A DNA stretch of 64,000 nt from an uncultured Oscillospiraceae bacterium (lineage in GTDB: Bacteria > Bacillota > Clostridia > Oscillospirales > Oscillospiraceae). Numbering within the stretch: the first letter of the stretch is position 1; every line of letters starts with the position of its first letter. Below, in pieces: positions 33,525 to 41,696 of the stretch. The notes under the pieces were generated by a model that was given only the letters and a program-made list of their open reading frames with translations, ran no database searches and was not told the origin of the DNA. Location: positions 17,253 to 81,252 of the forward strand of contig CAKTGM010000006.1 of NCBI GenBank assembly GCA_934561515.1. The letters are read 5' to 3'. The translations under genes and the position numbers were made by a program.

Positions 33525-33965
33525 TTACTTTTCCGTGGGCTCGAGCTTTGCCAGCATATCGATGGCCATGGTATAGCTCTCGAAGCCGTGGCCTCGGATC
33601 TGCGCGATGCAGGCGGGCGCGGTGACGGACAGATGGCGGAACTCCTCGCGCTTCTGAATGTCGGACATATGCACCTCCACGGCGGGAATGCGCACGGCCT
33701 TGAGCGCGTCGTGGATGGCGTAGCTGTAGTGCGTATAAGCGCCGGGGTTGATGACGATGCCGTCAAAGGCCGTGTCGGCGTCCTGAATGGCGTCGATGAT
33801 CGCGCCCTCGTGGTTGGACTGGAAGCACTCCACGGCGAGGCCGCGGCTCTGGGCGTGCTCGTAGATGCGCGCGCAGAGGGCGGCGTAGTCCTCCTTGCCG
33901 TAAATGTCCGGCTCGCGGCGGCCGAGCATATTCATGTTTGCGCCGTTGATGACTAAGATCTTCAT
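33525..33965 (-). CDS. aroQ: 3-Dehydroquinate dehydratase, type II
   Basis: 146 residues from the ATG at 33965 (SD AGGAGGATACC). It shows 'INGANMNMLGRREPDIYG' (catalytic Tyr22), 'FQSNHEGAIIDAI', 'INPGAYTHYSYAI' and 'EVHMSDI' with the catalytic His. The dodecameric type II enzyme catalyses the third shikimate step by trans elimination. No other aro genes are adjacent. Confidence 0.95.
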   Translation of the reverse strand: MKILVINGANMNMLGRREPDIYGKEDYAALCARIYEHAQSRGLAVECFQSNHEGAIIDAIQDADTAFDGIVINPGAYTHYSYAIHDALKAVRIPAVEVHMSDIQKREEFRHLSVTAPACIAQIRGHGFESYTMAIDMLAKLEPTEK

Positions 33966-33987
33966 GCGGGTATCCTCCTGTGACAGT

Positions 33988-34491
33988 TTACGCCTGCTTT
34001 GCGGCGTGGGCGCGGTACTCCTCGCTCTTTTCAAGGTAGAGCTTTGCGTTGGCAAGGATGCTCTCGCGCTCCTTTTCCGTCAGCTCGCGCACGACCTTGG
34101 CAGGGGAGCCGAGGATCATCGAGCCGTCGGGGGCGTTCATCTTGCCCGTGACGAGCGCACCTGCGCCGATGATGCAGTCATTGCCGATGACCGCGCCGTC
34201 GAGGATCGTCGCGCCCATGCCGACGATGACGCGATCTCCGATCGTCGCGCCGTGGACGATGGCGCTGTGGCCGACGGACACATCGTCGCCGATCACGACC
34301 TTATTGTGGATGAGGGCGAGATCCTGAATGTTGCAGCGCTTGCCGATGCGCACGCTCTGCAATTCGCCGCGGCAGACGCTGTTGTACCAGAAGGCCGTGC
34401 CTTCGCCCGCGACAACGTCGCCGAGCACCTGCGCGCCCTCCATGATGAGCACTTTGTCGCTGCTTTCGATGCGGTTAAAATTCATAGCCAT
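33988..34491 (-). CDS. Gamma carbonic anhydrase-like protein (left-handed beta helix)
   Basis: 167 residues built of hexapeptide repeats, with the metal-ligand histidines in 'LIHNKVVIG', 'SVGHSAIVHGATI'. It resembles YrdA/CaiE-type trimers; carbonic anhydrase activity is plausible but not certain for this subgroup. It is 22 bases ahead of aroQ and 54 after the aminopeptidase gene, so probably one operon. Confidence 0.87.
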   Translation of the reverse strand: MAMNFNRIESSDKVLIMEGAQVLGDVVAGEGTAFWYNSVCRGELQSVRIGKRCNIQDLALIHNKVVIGDDVSVGHSAIVHGATIGDRVIVGMGATILDGAVIGNDCIIGAGALVTGKMNAPDGSMILGSPAKVVRELTEKERESILANAKLYLEKSEEYRAHAAKQA

Positions 34492-34545
34492 GGTATGTTC
34501 TCCTTATCAAGCGGGCGCGGCCTGCGCAGCCCGAAATATCTTTTT

Positions 34546-35772
34546 TTACAGGGCAAAGTTGCCGTTTACGAACACCGGCACCTCGCGCCCGTCCTTCGTT
34601 GTGCCGATGATGGAAAGGTCGCTCGTTCCGATCATGAAGTCAACGTGCGTGTTGGAATCGTTCAGCCCCGCGGCCTTGAGTTCTTCCTTGCTCATCGTCT
34701 CGCCGCCCTCCACGCACTCGGGATAGGCCTCGCCGAAGGCGAGGTGGCAGGCCGCGTTTTCGTCAAAGAGCGTGTTGTAGAAGAGGATTTTCTGGTTGGA
34801 GATGGGGCTGTCGTAGGGCACGAGCGCGACCTCGCCGAAATACGACGCGCCCTCGTCCTCGGCGATGGCGGCGCGCAGGATGTCCTCGCCCTTCTCGGCG
34901 TGCACGTCGACGATCCTGCCATCCTTGATGACGAAGTGGAAATTCTCAATGATGTTGCCGTTGTGCACGAGCGGCAGGGCGGAATACACCACGCCGTCGA
35001 TGCCCTCTCTGAGCGGGGCGGTGAAGACCTCCTCGGTCGGCATGTTGGCGACGAAGGGGTAGCCCGCGCGGCAGAAGTTGCTGCCGCCGGACCAGACGTG
35101 CTTTTCGGGCAGGCGGATGTTGAGGCGCGTGCCGAGGGAGTTTTCGTAGTAGAGCGATTCAAAATGCAGCGCGTTGAGCTTGTCGATGCGGCTTCTCAGC
35201 AGCGCCGTGTGCTCGCGCCAGCGCGCGACCGCATCGCCCTTGCCGCCGATGCGGACGGAGGTGAAGATCGCGTCCCAGAGCTTCTCCATCGCTTCCTGCT
35301 CGGGAAGATCGGGGAAGACCTTCTTCGCCCAGCTCGGGATAGGGACGGAGGCGACGCACCAGGGGCATCCGTTAGACATCACAGCGTTTACATAGGGCTG
35401 GATGGCCGTCTCGCTGCGGCTTGCGCGCGTCAGACGGTCGGGGTCTACACCGAGCAGCGCCTCGGGATCACAGGCGGAGATATTGAGAAATGCTGCGCCC
35501 TCGTCAGCATAGCCGTTGAGCATTTCTGCCTGCCAGGCGGGGAAAACGTCGAACACGGAATCGTCCGCGCGCAGGAAGCGCTCGCGGTTCATGTAGTCGT
35601 CCGTCCAGCGCATCACGACCTCGCGGCAGCCGACGTCGTAGGCGGCGGAAGCGCACAGGCGCGCGAAAAACGCGCACTCGACCGGGCAGCGGATTACGAC
35701 GGTCTGGCCCTTTTGAACGTTCAGGCCCACTTCAATGAGCAGTTTTGCATATTCTCTGAGTTTATCTTCCAT
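34546..35772 (-). CDS. M29 family aminopeptidase
   Basis: 408 residues, full length for the thermophilic-aminopeptidase (AmpS/PepS) family. It has the N-terminal 'GLNVQKGQTVVIRCPVE', the metal-site glutamate block 'NMPTEEVFTAPLREGIDG', 'HLAFGEAYP', and the late 'NDSNTHVDFMIGT' (H and D ligands). It is a cytosolic metal-dependent aminopeptidase. SD AGGAGGAC precedes the ATG. Confidence 0.92.
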   Translation of the reverse strand: MEDKLREYAKLLIEVGLNVQKGQTVVIRCPVECAFFARLCASAAYDVGCREVVMRWTDDYMNRERFLRADDSVFDVFPAWQAEMLNGYADEGAAFLNISACDPEALLGVDPDRLTRASRSETAIQPYVNAVMSNGCPWCVASVPIPSWAKKVFPDLPEQEAMEKLWDAIFTSVRIGGKGDAVARWREHTALLRSRIDKLNALHFESLYYENSLGTRLNIRLPEKHVWSGGSNFCRAGYPFVANMPTEEVFTAPLREGIDGVVYSALPLVHNGNIIENFHFVIKDGRIVDVHAEKGEDILRAAIAEDEGASYFGEVALVPYDSPISNQKILFYNTLFDENAACHLAFGEAYPECVEGGETMSKEELKAAGLNDSNTHVDFMIGTSDLSIIGTTKDGREVPVFVNGNFAL

Positions 35773-35786
35773 GGAATGTCCTCCTG

Positions 35787-35826
35787 AAAAAAGAAGAGGC
35801 GGCCGTGCATGGCACAGCCGCCTCTT
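35787..35826 (-). terminator. Rho-independent terminator after mgtE
   Basis: A 10-bp stem (35794-35803 with 35817-35826) extended by a short inner stem, then a T run on the minus strand. Confidence 0.85.
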
Positions 35827-35902
35827 TGAATATCGTACAATGCCATATGCTAAGCATCATAACACACAAGTGACGCGATGGGAACGCTTTTTTTCGCTTT
35901 TT

Positions 35903-37285
35903 TCAGATTCCTAGCAGCAGCGAGGCAAAGTTGAAGTAGATCATCAGCGAGATCGCGTCCACGACCGTTGTGATGAAGGGCGAGGCCATGACCGCAGGGT
36001 CGAAGCCGATCTTCTTGGCGAGCAGTGGCAGCGTGCAGCCGACGACCTTGGCCGCGAACACCGTGACCACGAGCGTCAGGCAGATGACGAGCGCGACCGA
36101 GACGGTGATGGGGTTGCCGAAGAGCAGCTTGTCAACGAGCATCAGCTTTGCAAAGTTTGCCGCCGCGAGCGTCGCGCCGCAGATGACCGCCACGCGGATC
36201 TCCTTCCAGATGACGCGGAAAAGGTCGGAAAATTCGATCTCGTCGAGCGAGATACCGCGGATGACCGTGACGCTTGCCTGCGAGCCGCAGTTTCCGCCCG
36301 TGTCCATCAGCATGGGGATATAAGCCGTCAGGATGGCGAAGGCGCTGAGCGCGTCTTCGAAGCGGGCGATGATCTGCCCGGTGAAGGTCGCCGAGACCAT
36401 CAAGAGCAGCAGCCACGGGATGCGGGACTTGAAGGTTTCAAAGACGCTTGTTTTGAGGTAGGGCTTGTCCGAGGGCAGCATGGCCGCCATCTTCTCGATA
36501 TCCTCGGTCGTCTCCTCCTCCATGACGTCGATGGCGTCGTCAACGGTGATGATACCGACGAGGCGGTCTTCCTTGTCGACGACCGGAAGGGCGATGAAGT
36601 TGTACTTCGAGAAGGTCTGCGCAACGTCTTCCTTGTCCTCAAGCGTCGTCACGGAGATGACGTGCGTCTCCATGATGTCCTCGATGACATCGTCCTCGTC
36701 GGCAAGGAGGATGGTGCGCAGCGACACGATACCCAGCAGCTTTCGCGCGGGGTCTACAACGTAGCAGACGTTGATCGTCTCTTTGTCCGTGCCGGTGCGG
36801 CGGATGCGCTTCAGGGCGTCCTCAACGGTCATGTCGCGCTTTAGATCGACAAACTCCGTCGTCATCAGCGCGCCCGCGCTGTCGTCGGGGTATTTGAGAA
36901 TTTCGTTGATGCTCTTGCGCGTGTCGGGGTCTGCGTGCTTCAAGATGCGCTTGACGACGTTTGCGGGCATTTCCTCCACGATATCGACCGTGTCGTCGAG
37001 GTAGAGCTCGTCAAGGACTTCCTTGAGCTCCGTGTTCGAAAAGCCGCGGATGAGCATTTCCTGCGCGTCGGGGTCCAGCTCGACGAACACCTCCGCCGCC
37101 GGCTCCTTGGGAAGAAGACGGAACAAAAGGGGAATGCTGTCCTCGCTGAGATCTTCAAAAAGCGATGCAATGTCCGCCGGAGCGAGGTCAGAGAGCAGCT
37201 CGCGCAGGGCGGTATACTGTTTTCGCTCCAGAAGCTCCCTGATTCCGTCCAGCAATTCATCGCGCATTTCTTCAAATCCGACCAT
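35903..37285 (-). CDS. mgtE: Magnesium transporter MgtE
   Basis: 460 residues. An N-terminal MgtE_N superhelix (about 20-125) precedes two CBS domains (about 130-255) with 'DDSAGALMTTEFV' and 'DKEDRLVGIITVDDA'. The membrane part has five helices (about 285-460), with the ion-path signature 'IPMLMDTGGNCGSQASVTVIRG'. The CBS/N domains close the channel when cytosolic Mg2+ is high. The ATG at 37285 is chosen for AAAGGAGG; a longer in-frame start at 37327 has none. It is controlled by the M-box upstream. Confidence 0.95.
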   Translation of the reverse strand: MVGFEEMRDELLDGIRELLERKQYTALRELLSDLAPADIASLFEDLSEDSIPLLFRLLPKEPAAEVFVELDPDAQEMLIRGFSNTELKEVLDELYLDDTVDIVEEMPANVVKRILKHADPDTRKSINEILKYPDDSAGALMTTEFVDLKRDMTVEDALKRIRRTGTDKETINVCYVVDPARKLLGIVSLRTILLADEDDVIEDIMETHVISVTTLEDKEDVAQTFSKYNFIALPVVDKEDRLVGIITVDDAIDVMEEETTEDIEKMAAMLPSDKPYLKTSVFETFKSRIPWLLLLMVSATFTGQIIARFEDALSAFAILTAYIPMLMDTGGNCGSQASVTVIRGISLDEIEFSDLFRVIWKEIRVAVICGATLAAANFAKLMLVDKLLFGNPITVSVALVICLTLVVTVFAAKVVGCTLPLLAKKIGFDPAVMASPFITTVVDAISLMIYFNFASLLLGI

Positions 37286-37311
37286 ACCGTCTTCCTCCTT
37301 TCTGAAAGGTA

Positions 37312-37545
37312 CAAAAAAATCTCCCATATCCTGCGTCCGGCGACGCGGCTATGGGAGCGAGCTGATTGAAAACCTGCGCCCTGCGCAGCGTTTCCCTACC
37401 GTTCAAGCTTTAGCATCACGAGGCGATGAAACTGCGTTAGATGGCACCTTGCTTTCGATGCAACCTGTTCAAACCCTCTCATAGTGTCTCCACTACTCCG
37501 CGGCAGCAGTCCGTATCCTTGTGGTAGCCTTACCTACCGGACAAC
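37312..37545 (-). ncRNA. M-box (ykoK) Mg2+ riboswitch with expression-platform terminator
   Basis: Read on the minus strand from 37545, the leader has the conserved M-box core: GGTAGGTAAGGCTACCAC, then GGATACGGACTGCTGCC, then a GAGGGTTTGAACAGG segment. These align by eye with the ykoK consensus (AGGTGAGGCTCCTAT, GATACA.GCTGCTGCC, GGGTCAACAG). It ends in a terminator stem CTCCCATA/TATGGGAG (37357-37321) followed by T7 (37319-37313), 28 bases before the mgtE ATG. High Mg2+ would stabilise termination and lower mgtE expression. Confidence 0.9.
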
Positions 37546-37565
37546 ATGATTGAATTAACGATACT

Positions 37566-37594
37566 ATATTATGCACTTTTTGCCGCCATGTCAA
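37566..37594 (-). promoter_or_regulatory. Sigma-A promoter of the M-box/mgtE transcript
   Basis: Perfect TTGACA (37594-37589), a 17-base spacer and TAATAT (37571-37566), about 20 bases ahead of the riboswitch core. Confidence 0.85.
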
Positions 37595-37704
37595 CCCTTT
37601 TTAAGACAAAACGGCGCAAAACTTTGCGTTTTTTCTCTTCCATTTCCTCTTGCGCTATGATATACTTCATAAGTTGAAGAGAAATTGTATTTTGGAGGTG
37701 AGCA

Positions 37705-38691
37705 TTGCCCTTGCAGGAGTATCTTGAGCGGCACCGCTTTCTGAAGGGTGCTTACCTGATGGGACGGCGCTATTTCGACCATCATGTCGGGCGCGACAGC
37801 GCGGCGCTGACCTATTATCTTCTTTTCGCCATTTTTCCGCTGCTCATCTTTCTGAGCAACCTTGTCGGTATGATCTCGTTCGACATCAGCCAGTTTCTCG
37901 CAGGGCTGCACACCATCATGCCCCAGCAGGCGCTGGACATCATCGAGCAGTACCTCATCTATGTGAGCCGCGATTCGAGCCGGCAGCTTCTGTGGTTCTC
38001 GCTGGTATTTTCCATTTATTTCCCCTACCGCGCGGCGAACGCGCTGATGGTCTCGGTGCGCAGGGCCTACGGCGAAAAAGCGCCGACGAACTTCCTGCGC
38101 TATCAGCTCAAGCTCCTGCTCTACACGCTGAGCCTGATCGTCATCATCATCATTTCCATCGCCCTTTCCGTGATGGGCGAGCGCGTGCTGAACTTTGTTT
38201 CAGACTATCTTGCCAACTATATCGCACTGAGTGATGCGTCCATCCGTATGTGGGCGAGCCTGCGCTTCCTGCTGCTTGCGGGCATCGTGTTTCTGCCCAT
38301 CGCGCTGATGTACGGTCTTGCGCAGGAATCGCACAAGATGAACCGCATCTGGCCCGGCGCGGTGTTTTCGCTGGCGATGTGGCTGGTGCTGTCGTACCTC
38401 TTTTCCTTCTATGTGGAGCGCGTTGCGCGCTATTCCGTGATCTACGGAACGCTCGGCGCGGTGATCGTTCTGCTGCTGTGGCTGTATCTTGCCTCGGTGA
38501 TGCTCATCATGGGCGCGGAGTTCAACAGCGTCCTCATGGTGCTGCGGCGCACGGAGCACACGCCGACGCAGGCAGGAAAGCAGCGCAAAAAAACCGGAAA
38601 GCTCCCAAAGAGCAGCGAAGCCAAAGAAATAGAAACAACAAAAGAAATGCCTCCCGCGCAGAATGCGCAGCAGGCGACAGGAGACTCGTGA
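37705..38691 (+). CDS. YihY/virulence factor BrkB family membrane protein
   Basis: 328 residues with six membrane helices (about 40-270), the family block 'RDSAALTYYLLFAIFPLLIFL', 'WPGAVFSLAMWLVLSYLFSFYV' (split) and 'YGTLGAVIVLLLWLYLAS'. A basic, charged C-terminal tail of about 45 residues follows. The family was misnamed RNase BN; its function is unsettled, possibly transport. The start is TTG at 37705 behind GGAGGTG. It ends 4 bases before trkA, so probably co-transcribed. Confidence 0.85.
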   Translation: MPLQEYLERHRFLKGAYLMGRRYFDHHVGRDSAALTYYLLFAIFPLLIFLSNLVGMISFDISQFLAGLHTIMPQQALDIIEQYLIYVSRDSSRQLLWFSLVFSIYFPYRAANALMVSVRRAYGEKAPTNFLRYQLKLLLYTLSLIVIIIISIALSVMGERVLNFVSDYLANYIALSDASIRMWASLRFLLLAGIVFLPIALMYGLAQESHKMNRIWPGAVFSLAMWLVLSYLFSFYVERVARYSVIYGTLGAVIVLLLWLYLASVMLIMGAEFNSVLMVLRRTEHTPTQAGKQRKKTGKLPKSSEAKEIETTKEMPPAQNAQQATGDS

Positions 38692-38695
38692 TACT

Positions 38696-40051
38696 ATGAA
38701 AATCATCATTGTCGGTGTCGGCAAGGTCGGCTATGCGATCGCCGAGCAGATGACGGGCGAAAACCATGATATCGTCATCGTAGACCAGAGCAGCGCGGTG
38801 CTCGACCATGCCGATTCCATGCTCGACGTTATGTGCGTGGAGGGCAACGGCGCCAGCGCAAGCGTGCTGCTGCAAGCGGGCGTGCGCGAGGCGGACCTGC
38901 TCATCGCCGTTTCGGAAAACGACGAGGTGAACCTCATCTGCTGCCTGATGGCGAAAAAGCTCGGCGCGAAGCACACCGTTGCCCGCGTGCGCAACCCGGA
39001 ATATTTCCGCGACGCGACCATTCTGCGCCGCGAGATCGGCCTTGATATGATCATCAATCCCGAGCACGCCGCCGCGCAGGAGATCTCGCGCATCCTGCGC
39101 GTGCCGAGCGCCTTCAGCGTGGAGACCTTTGCCCGCGGCCTTGTCGAGCTCATCGGCTTTCAAACCGAGGCGAACGACAGCCTTGTGGGGAAGTCCCTCA
39201 TCGACTTCAACCGCGAAACGCCCAACAGCATCCTCATGTGCGCGGCCAAGCGAGGGGAAGAGGTCATCGTGCCGAACGGCTCGTTCGTCCCGCTCCCGGG
39301 CGACCGCGTGTACGTCATCGGCACGCCCGCGGAGACGACGCGCGTGCTGCGCTCGATGGGCCGGCCCATGGAACCCATCCGCCGCGTGAGCATCCTCGGC
39401 GGCGGGCGCATTGCGCAGTATCTTGCCTGGATGCTTGCCGACGTCGGCACGCGCGTGACGATCGTGGAGAAGAACGAGGCCAAGTGCCTGATGCTTGCCG
39501 AAAAGCTCCCCAAGGCCACCATCATCCACGGCGACGGCACGGACCACGACCTGCTCGAATCCGAGGGCATCTTCCACTGCGATGCCTTCATCGCCCTGAC
39601 CGACCGCGACGAGGAAAACCTCCTCATGGCGCTCACGGCCAAGCGCTACGGCGTGAAGAAGGTCGTGCCCAAGATGTCGCGCCTCGGCTATCTCGATATC
39701 GTGAGCCTCACGGGGCTTGACAGCGTCGTTTCGCCCAAGGCCATCGTCGCGGGGCAGATCTCGAGCTATGTGCGCGGCCTTGCCAACTCGCAGGGGAGCG
39801 CCGTGGAGAGCCTGCACTATATCCTCGGCGGCGCGATCGAGGCGGTGGAGTTTACCGCCACGAACGCCACGCACTTCCTCGACCGTCCGCTCAGCGACCT
39901 GCACTTTCGCAAGGGCCTGCTCGTTGCGGCCATCGTCCACGGCGGCAAGATGGTCATCCCGAACGGCCATTCCCAGATCCACGCGGGCGACCGCGTCATC
40001 GTGATGGCGAAGGAGCTCTTCTTGCAGGATCTCAACGATATTCTCGGCTGA
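38696..40051 (+). CDS. trkA: Trk potassium transport system regulatory subunit TrkA
   Basis: 451 residues with two RCK modules (each N plus C subdomain). The first Rossmann motif is 'IIIVGVGKVGYAIA' and the second 'SILGGGRIAQYLAW', each followed by 'IVD' or 'IVE' acidic ends and a TrkA_C domain. It binds NAD(H)/ATP and gates TrkH from the cytosolic face. The ATG at 38696 is 4 bases after the BrkB-like gene. trkH follows after 30 bases. Confidence 0.95.
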   Translation: MKIIIVGVGKVGYAIAEQMTGENHDIVIVDQSSAVLDHADSMLDVMCVEGNGASASVLLQAGVREADLLIAVSENDEVNLICCLMAKKLGAKHTVARVRNPEYFRDATILRREIGLDMIINPEHAAAQEISRILRVPSAFSVETFARGLVELIGFQTEANDSLVGKSLIDFNRETPNSILMCAAKRGEEVIVPNGSFVPLPGDRVYVIGTPAETTRVLRSMGRPMEPIRRVSILGGGRIAQYLAWMLADVGTRVTIVEKNEAKCLMLAEKLPKATIIHGDGTDHDLLESEGIFHCDAFIALTDRDEENLLMALTAKRYGVKKVVPKMSRLGYLDIVSLTGLDSVVSPKAIVAGQISSYVRGLANSQGSAVESLHYILGGAIEAVEFTATNATHFLDRPLSDLHFRKGLLVAAIVHGGKMVIPNGHSQIHAGDRVIVMAKELFLQDLNDILG

Positions 40052-40081
40052 TCGCCGCATGATTCGGTAAAGGAAGTCACT

Positions 40082-41524
40082 ATGAACCAGAAACTAATCC
40101 TCAGGATCGTGGGATTGATCCTGTGCATTGAGGCGCTCTGTATGCTGCCGCCGCTGCTGCTGGCGGCGGCGAGCGGGGGAGCGGACCTGCGGGCGTTCTT
40201 TGCCTCGGCTGCGCTCTGCGGCGGCGTCGGCGGCCTGCTCGCGCTCATCAAGCCCGACGATACCCGCCTTCAGACGCGCGACGGCTTTGTCTGCGTGGCG
40301 CTGTGCTGGATCGTGCTGGGGCTGTTCGGCGCGCTGCCGTATTTCTTCAGCCGCAGCTGCGGCTATGTGGATGCCTTCTTTGAAACCGTCTCCGGCCTGA
40401 CGACGACCGGCGCGACCATCTTCTCCGCCCCCTCGCTTCTGCCGCGCGGCATTCAACTCTGGCGCGCGCTGACGCAGTGGATGGGCGGCATGGGCATCCT
40501 CGTGCTCGTGCTGGCGCTGCTGCCCAAGATCAGCGAGGGCAGCGTGAACCTGATGAAGGCGGAGTCCCCCGGCCCCATCAGCACCAAGCTCCGCCCGCGC
40601 ACGGCGGAAACGGCGCGCATCCTCTACCGCATCTACATCGCCCTCACAGCGGTGGAGGCCGTGGTGCTGCGCGTGGTCGGCCTTCCGTGGTTTGATGCGC
40701 TCACCACCGCGCTCACGACCATCTCGACCGGCGGCTTTTCCATCCGCGATGCAAGCATCGCCTACTACCAGTCCTCGCTCATCAACTGGATACTGACGTT
40801 CTTCATGTTTGCCGCGTCTGTGAACTTTACGCTGCTCTTCCTCCTTGCCACGCGCCGCTTCCGCGAGGCGCTCAAAAGCGAGGAGCTGCGCGTTTACACC
40901 GGCATCGTGGTCGGCTCGTCGCTCTTCATCGCCCTCGACCTTGTCGCCAAGACGGGACGCAGCTTCGGCGCGGCGATCGAGGCGGCGGCCTTTCAGGTCA
41001 CAACGCTCATCTCCACCACCGGCTACTGCACGGAGGACTTTGACCTCTGGCCGCCGTTCTGCCGCTGCATTCTGGTGCTGGTGATGTTCTGCGGCGGCTG
41101 CGCGGGCTCTACGGCAGGCGGCGTCAAGGTCTCGCGTCTGGTGCTGCTCGTCAAGGCGGTGAGGCGCGATATGCGCCGCATCATGCACTCGCGCGAGGTG
41201 CGCCCCATCACGCTCGACGGCCAGCGCGTGGGCGAGGAAACGCTCTCGTCCGTGTCGGTGTTCTTCTTCGCCTACATTGCGATTTTGCTCCTCGGCACGC
41301 TGGTCGTGTCGCTCGATGGGGTGGAGTTCACCGCGGCCTTCACCGCCTCGCTCACGGCCATCAGCAACGTCGGCCCCGGTCTCGGCGCGCTCGGCCCCAC
41401 CTGCAACTTCGGCTTCCTCTCCGATTTCAGCAAGCTCATCCTCACGCTGACGATGCTGCTCGGACGGCTTGAGATCATGCCGCTGCTCGTGCTGATGATG
41501 CCCTCCGTGTGGCGCAGAAAATGA
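40082..41524 (+). CDS. trkH: Trk potassium uptake protein TrkH
   Basis: 480 residues and about ten membrane helices. The four pore-loop filter segments are recognisable: 'SGLTTTGATIF', 'TTISTGGFSI', 'TTLISTTGYCTED' and 'TAISNVGPGLG'. It is the K+ translocating subunit of the TrkAH system. SD AAGGAAG precedes the ATG. It is followed by a terminator. Confidence 0.95.
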   Translation: MNQKLILRIVGLILCIEALCMLPPLLLAAASGGADLRAFFASAALCGGVGGLLALIKPDDTRLQTRDGFVCVALCWIVLGLFGALPYFFSRSCGYVDAFFETVSGLTTTGATIFSAPSLLPRGIQLWRALTQWMGGMGILVLVLALLPKISEGSVNLMKAESPGPISTKLRPRTAETARILYRIYIALTAVEAVVLRVVGLPWFDALTTALTTISTGGFSIRDASIAYYQSSLINWILTFFMFAASVNFTLLFLLATRRFREALKSEELRVYTGIVVGSSLFIALDLVAKTGRSFGAAIEAAAFQVTTLISTTGYCTEDFDLWPPFCRCILVLVMFCGGCAGSTAGGVKVSRLVLLVKAVRRDMRRIMHSREVRPITLDGQRVGEETLSSVSVFFFAYIAILLLGTLVVSLDGVEFTAAFTASLTAISNVGPGLGALGPTCNFGFLSDFSKLILTLTMLLGRLEIMPLLVLMMPSVWRRK

Positions 41525-41534
41525 GAAACTGACG

Positions 41535-41570
41535 AAAAAAGCGCTTCGGACTGCCCGAAGTGCTTTTTTT
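41535..41570 (+). terminator. Rho-independent terminator after trkH
   Basis: AAAAAAGCGCTTCGG (41535-41549) pairs with CCGAAGTGCTTTTTT (41555-41569) with one G-T pair, then T. Confidence 0.88.
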
Positions 41571-41696
41571 CCGGCGGAACAGATCGGATTTCCTCCTGCG
41601 CGCGGTGTTGCGCGGCTGAGAAAAGTGTGATAGGATATCATAGAAATAGTATGTTCGGCGGCCGCAGTGCTGCCGGATCGATTTTGAGGTATGCGA

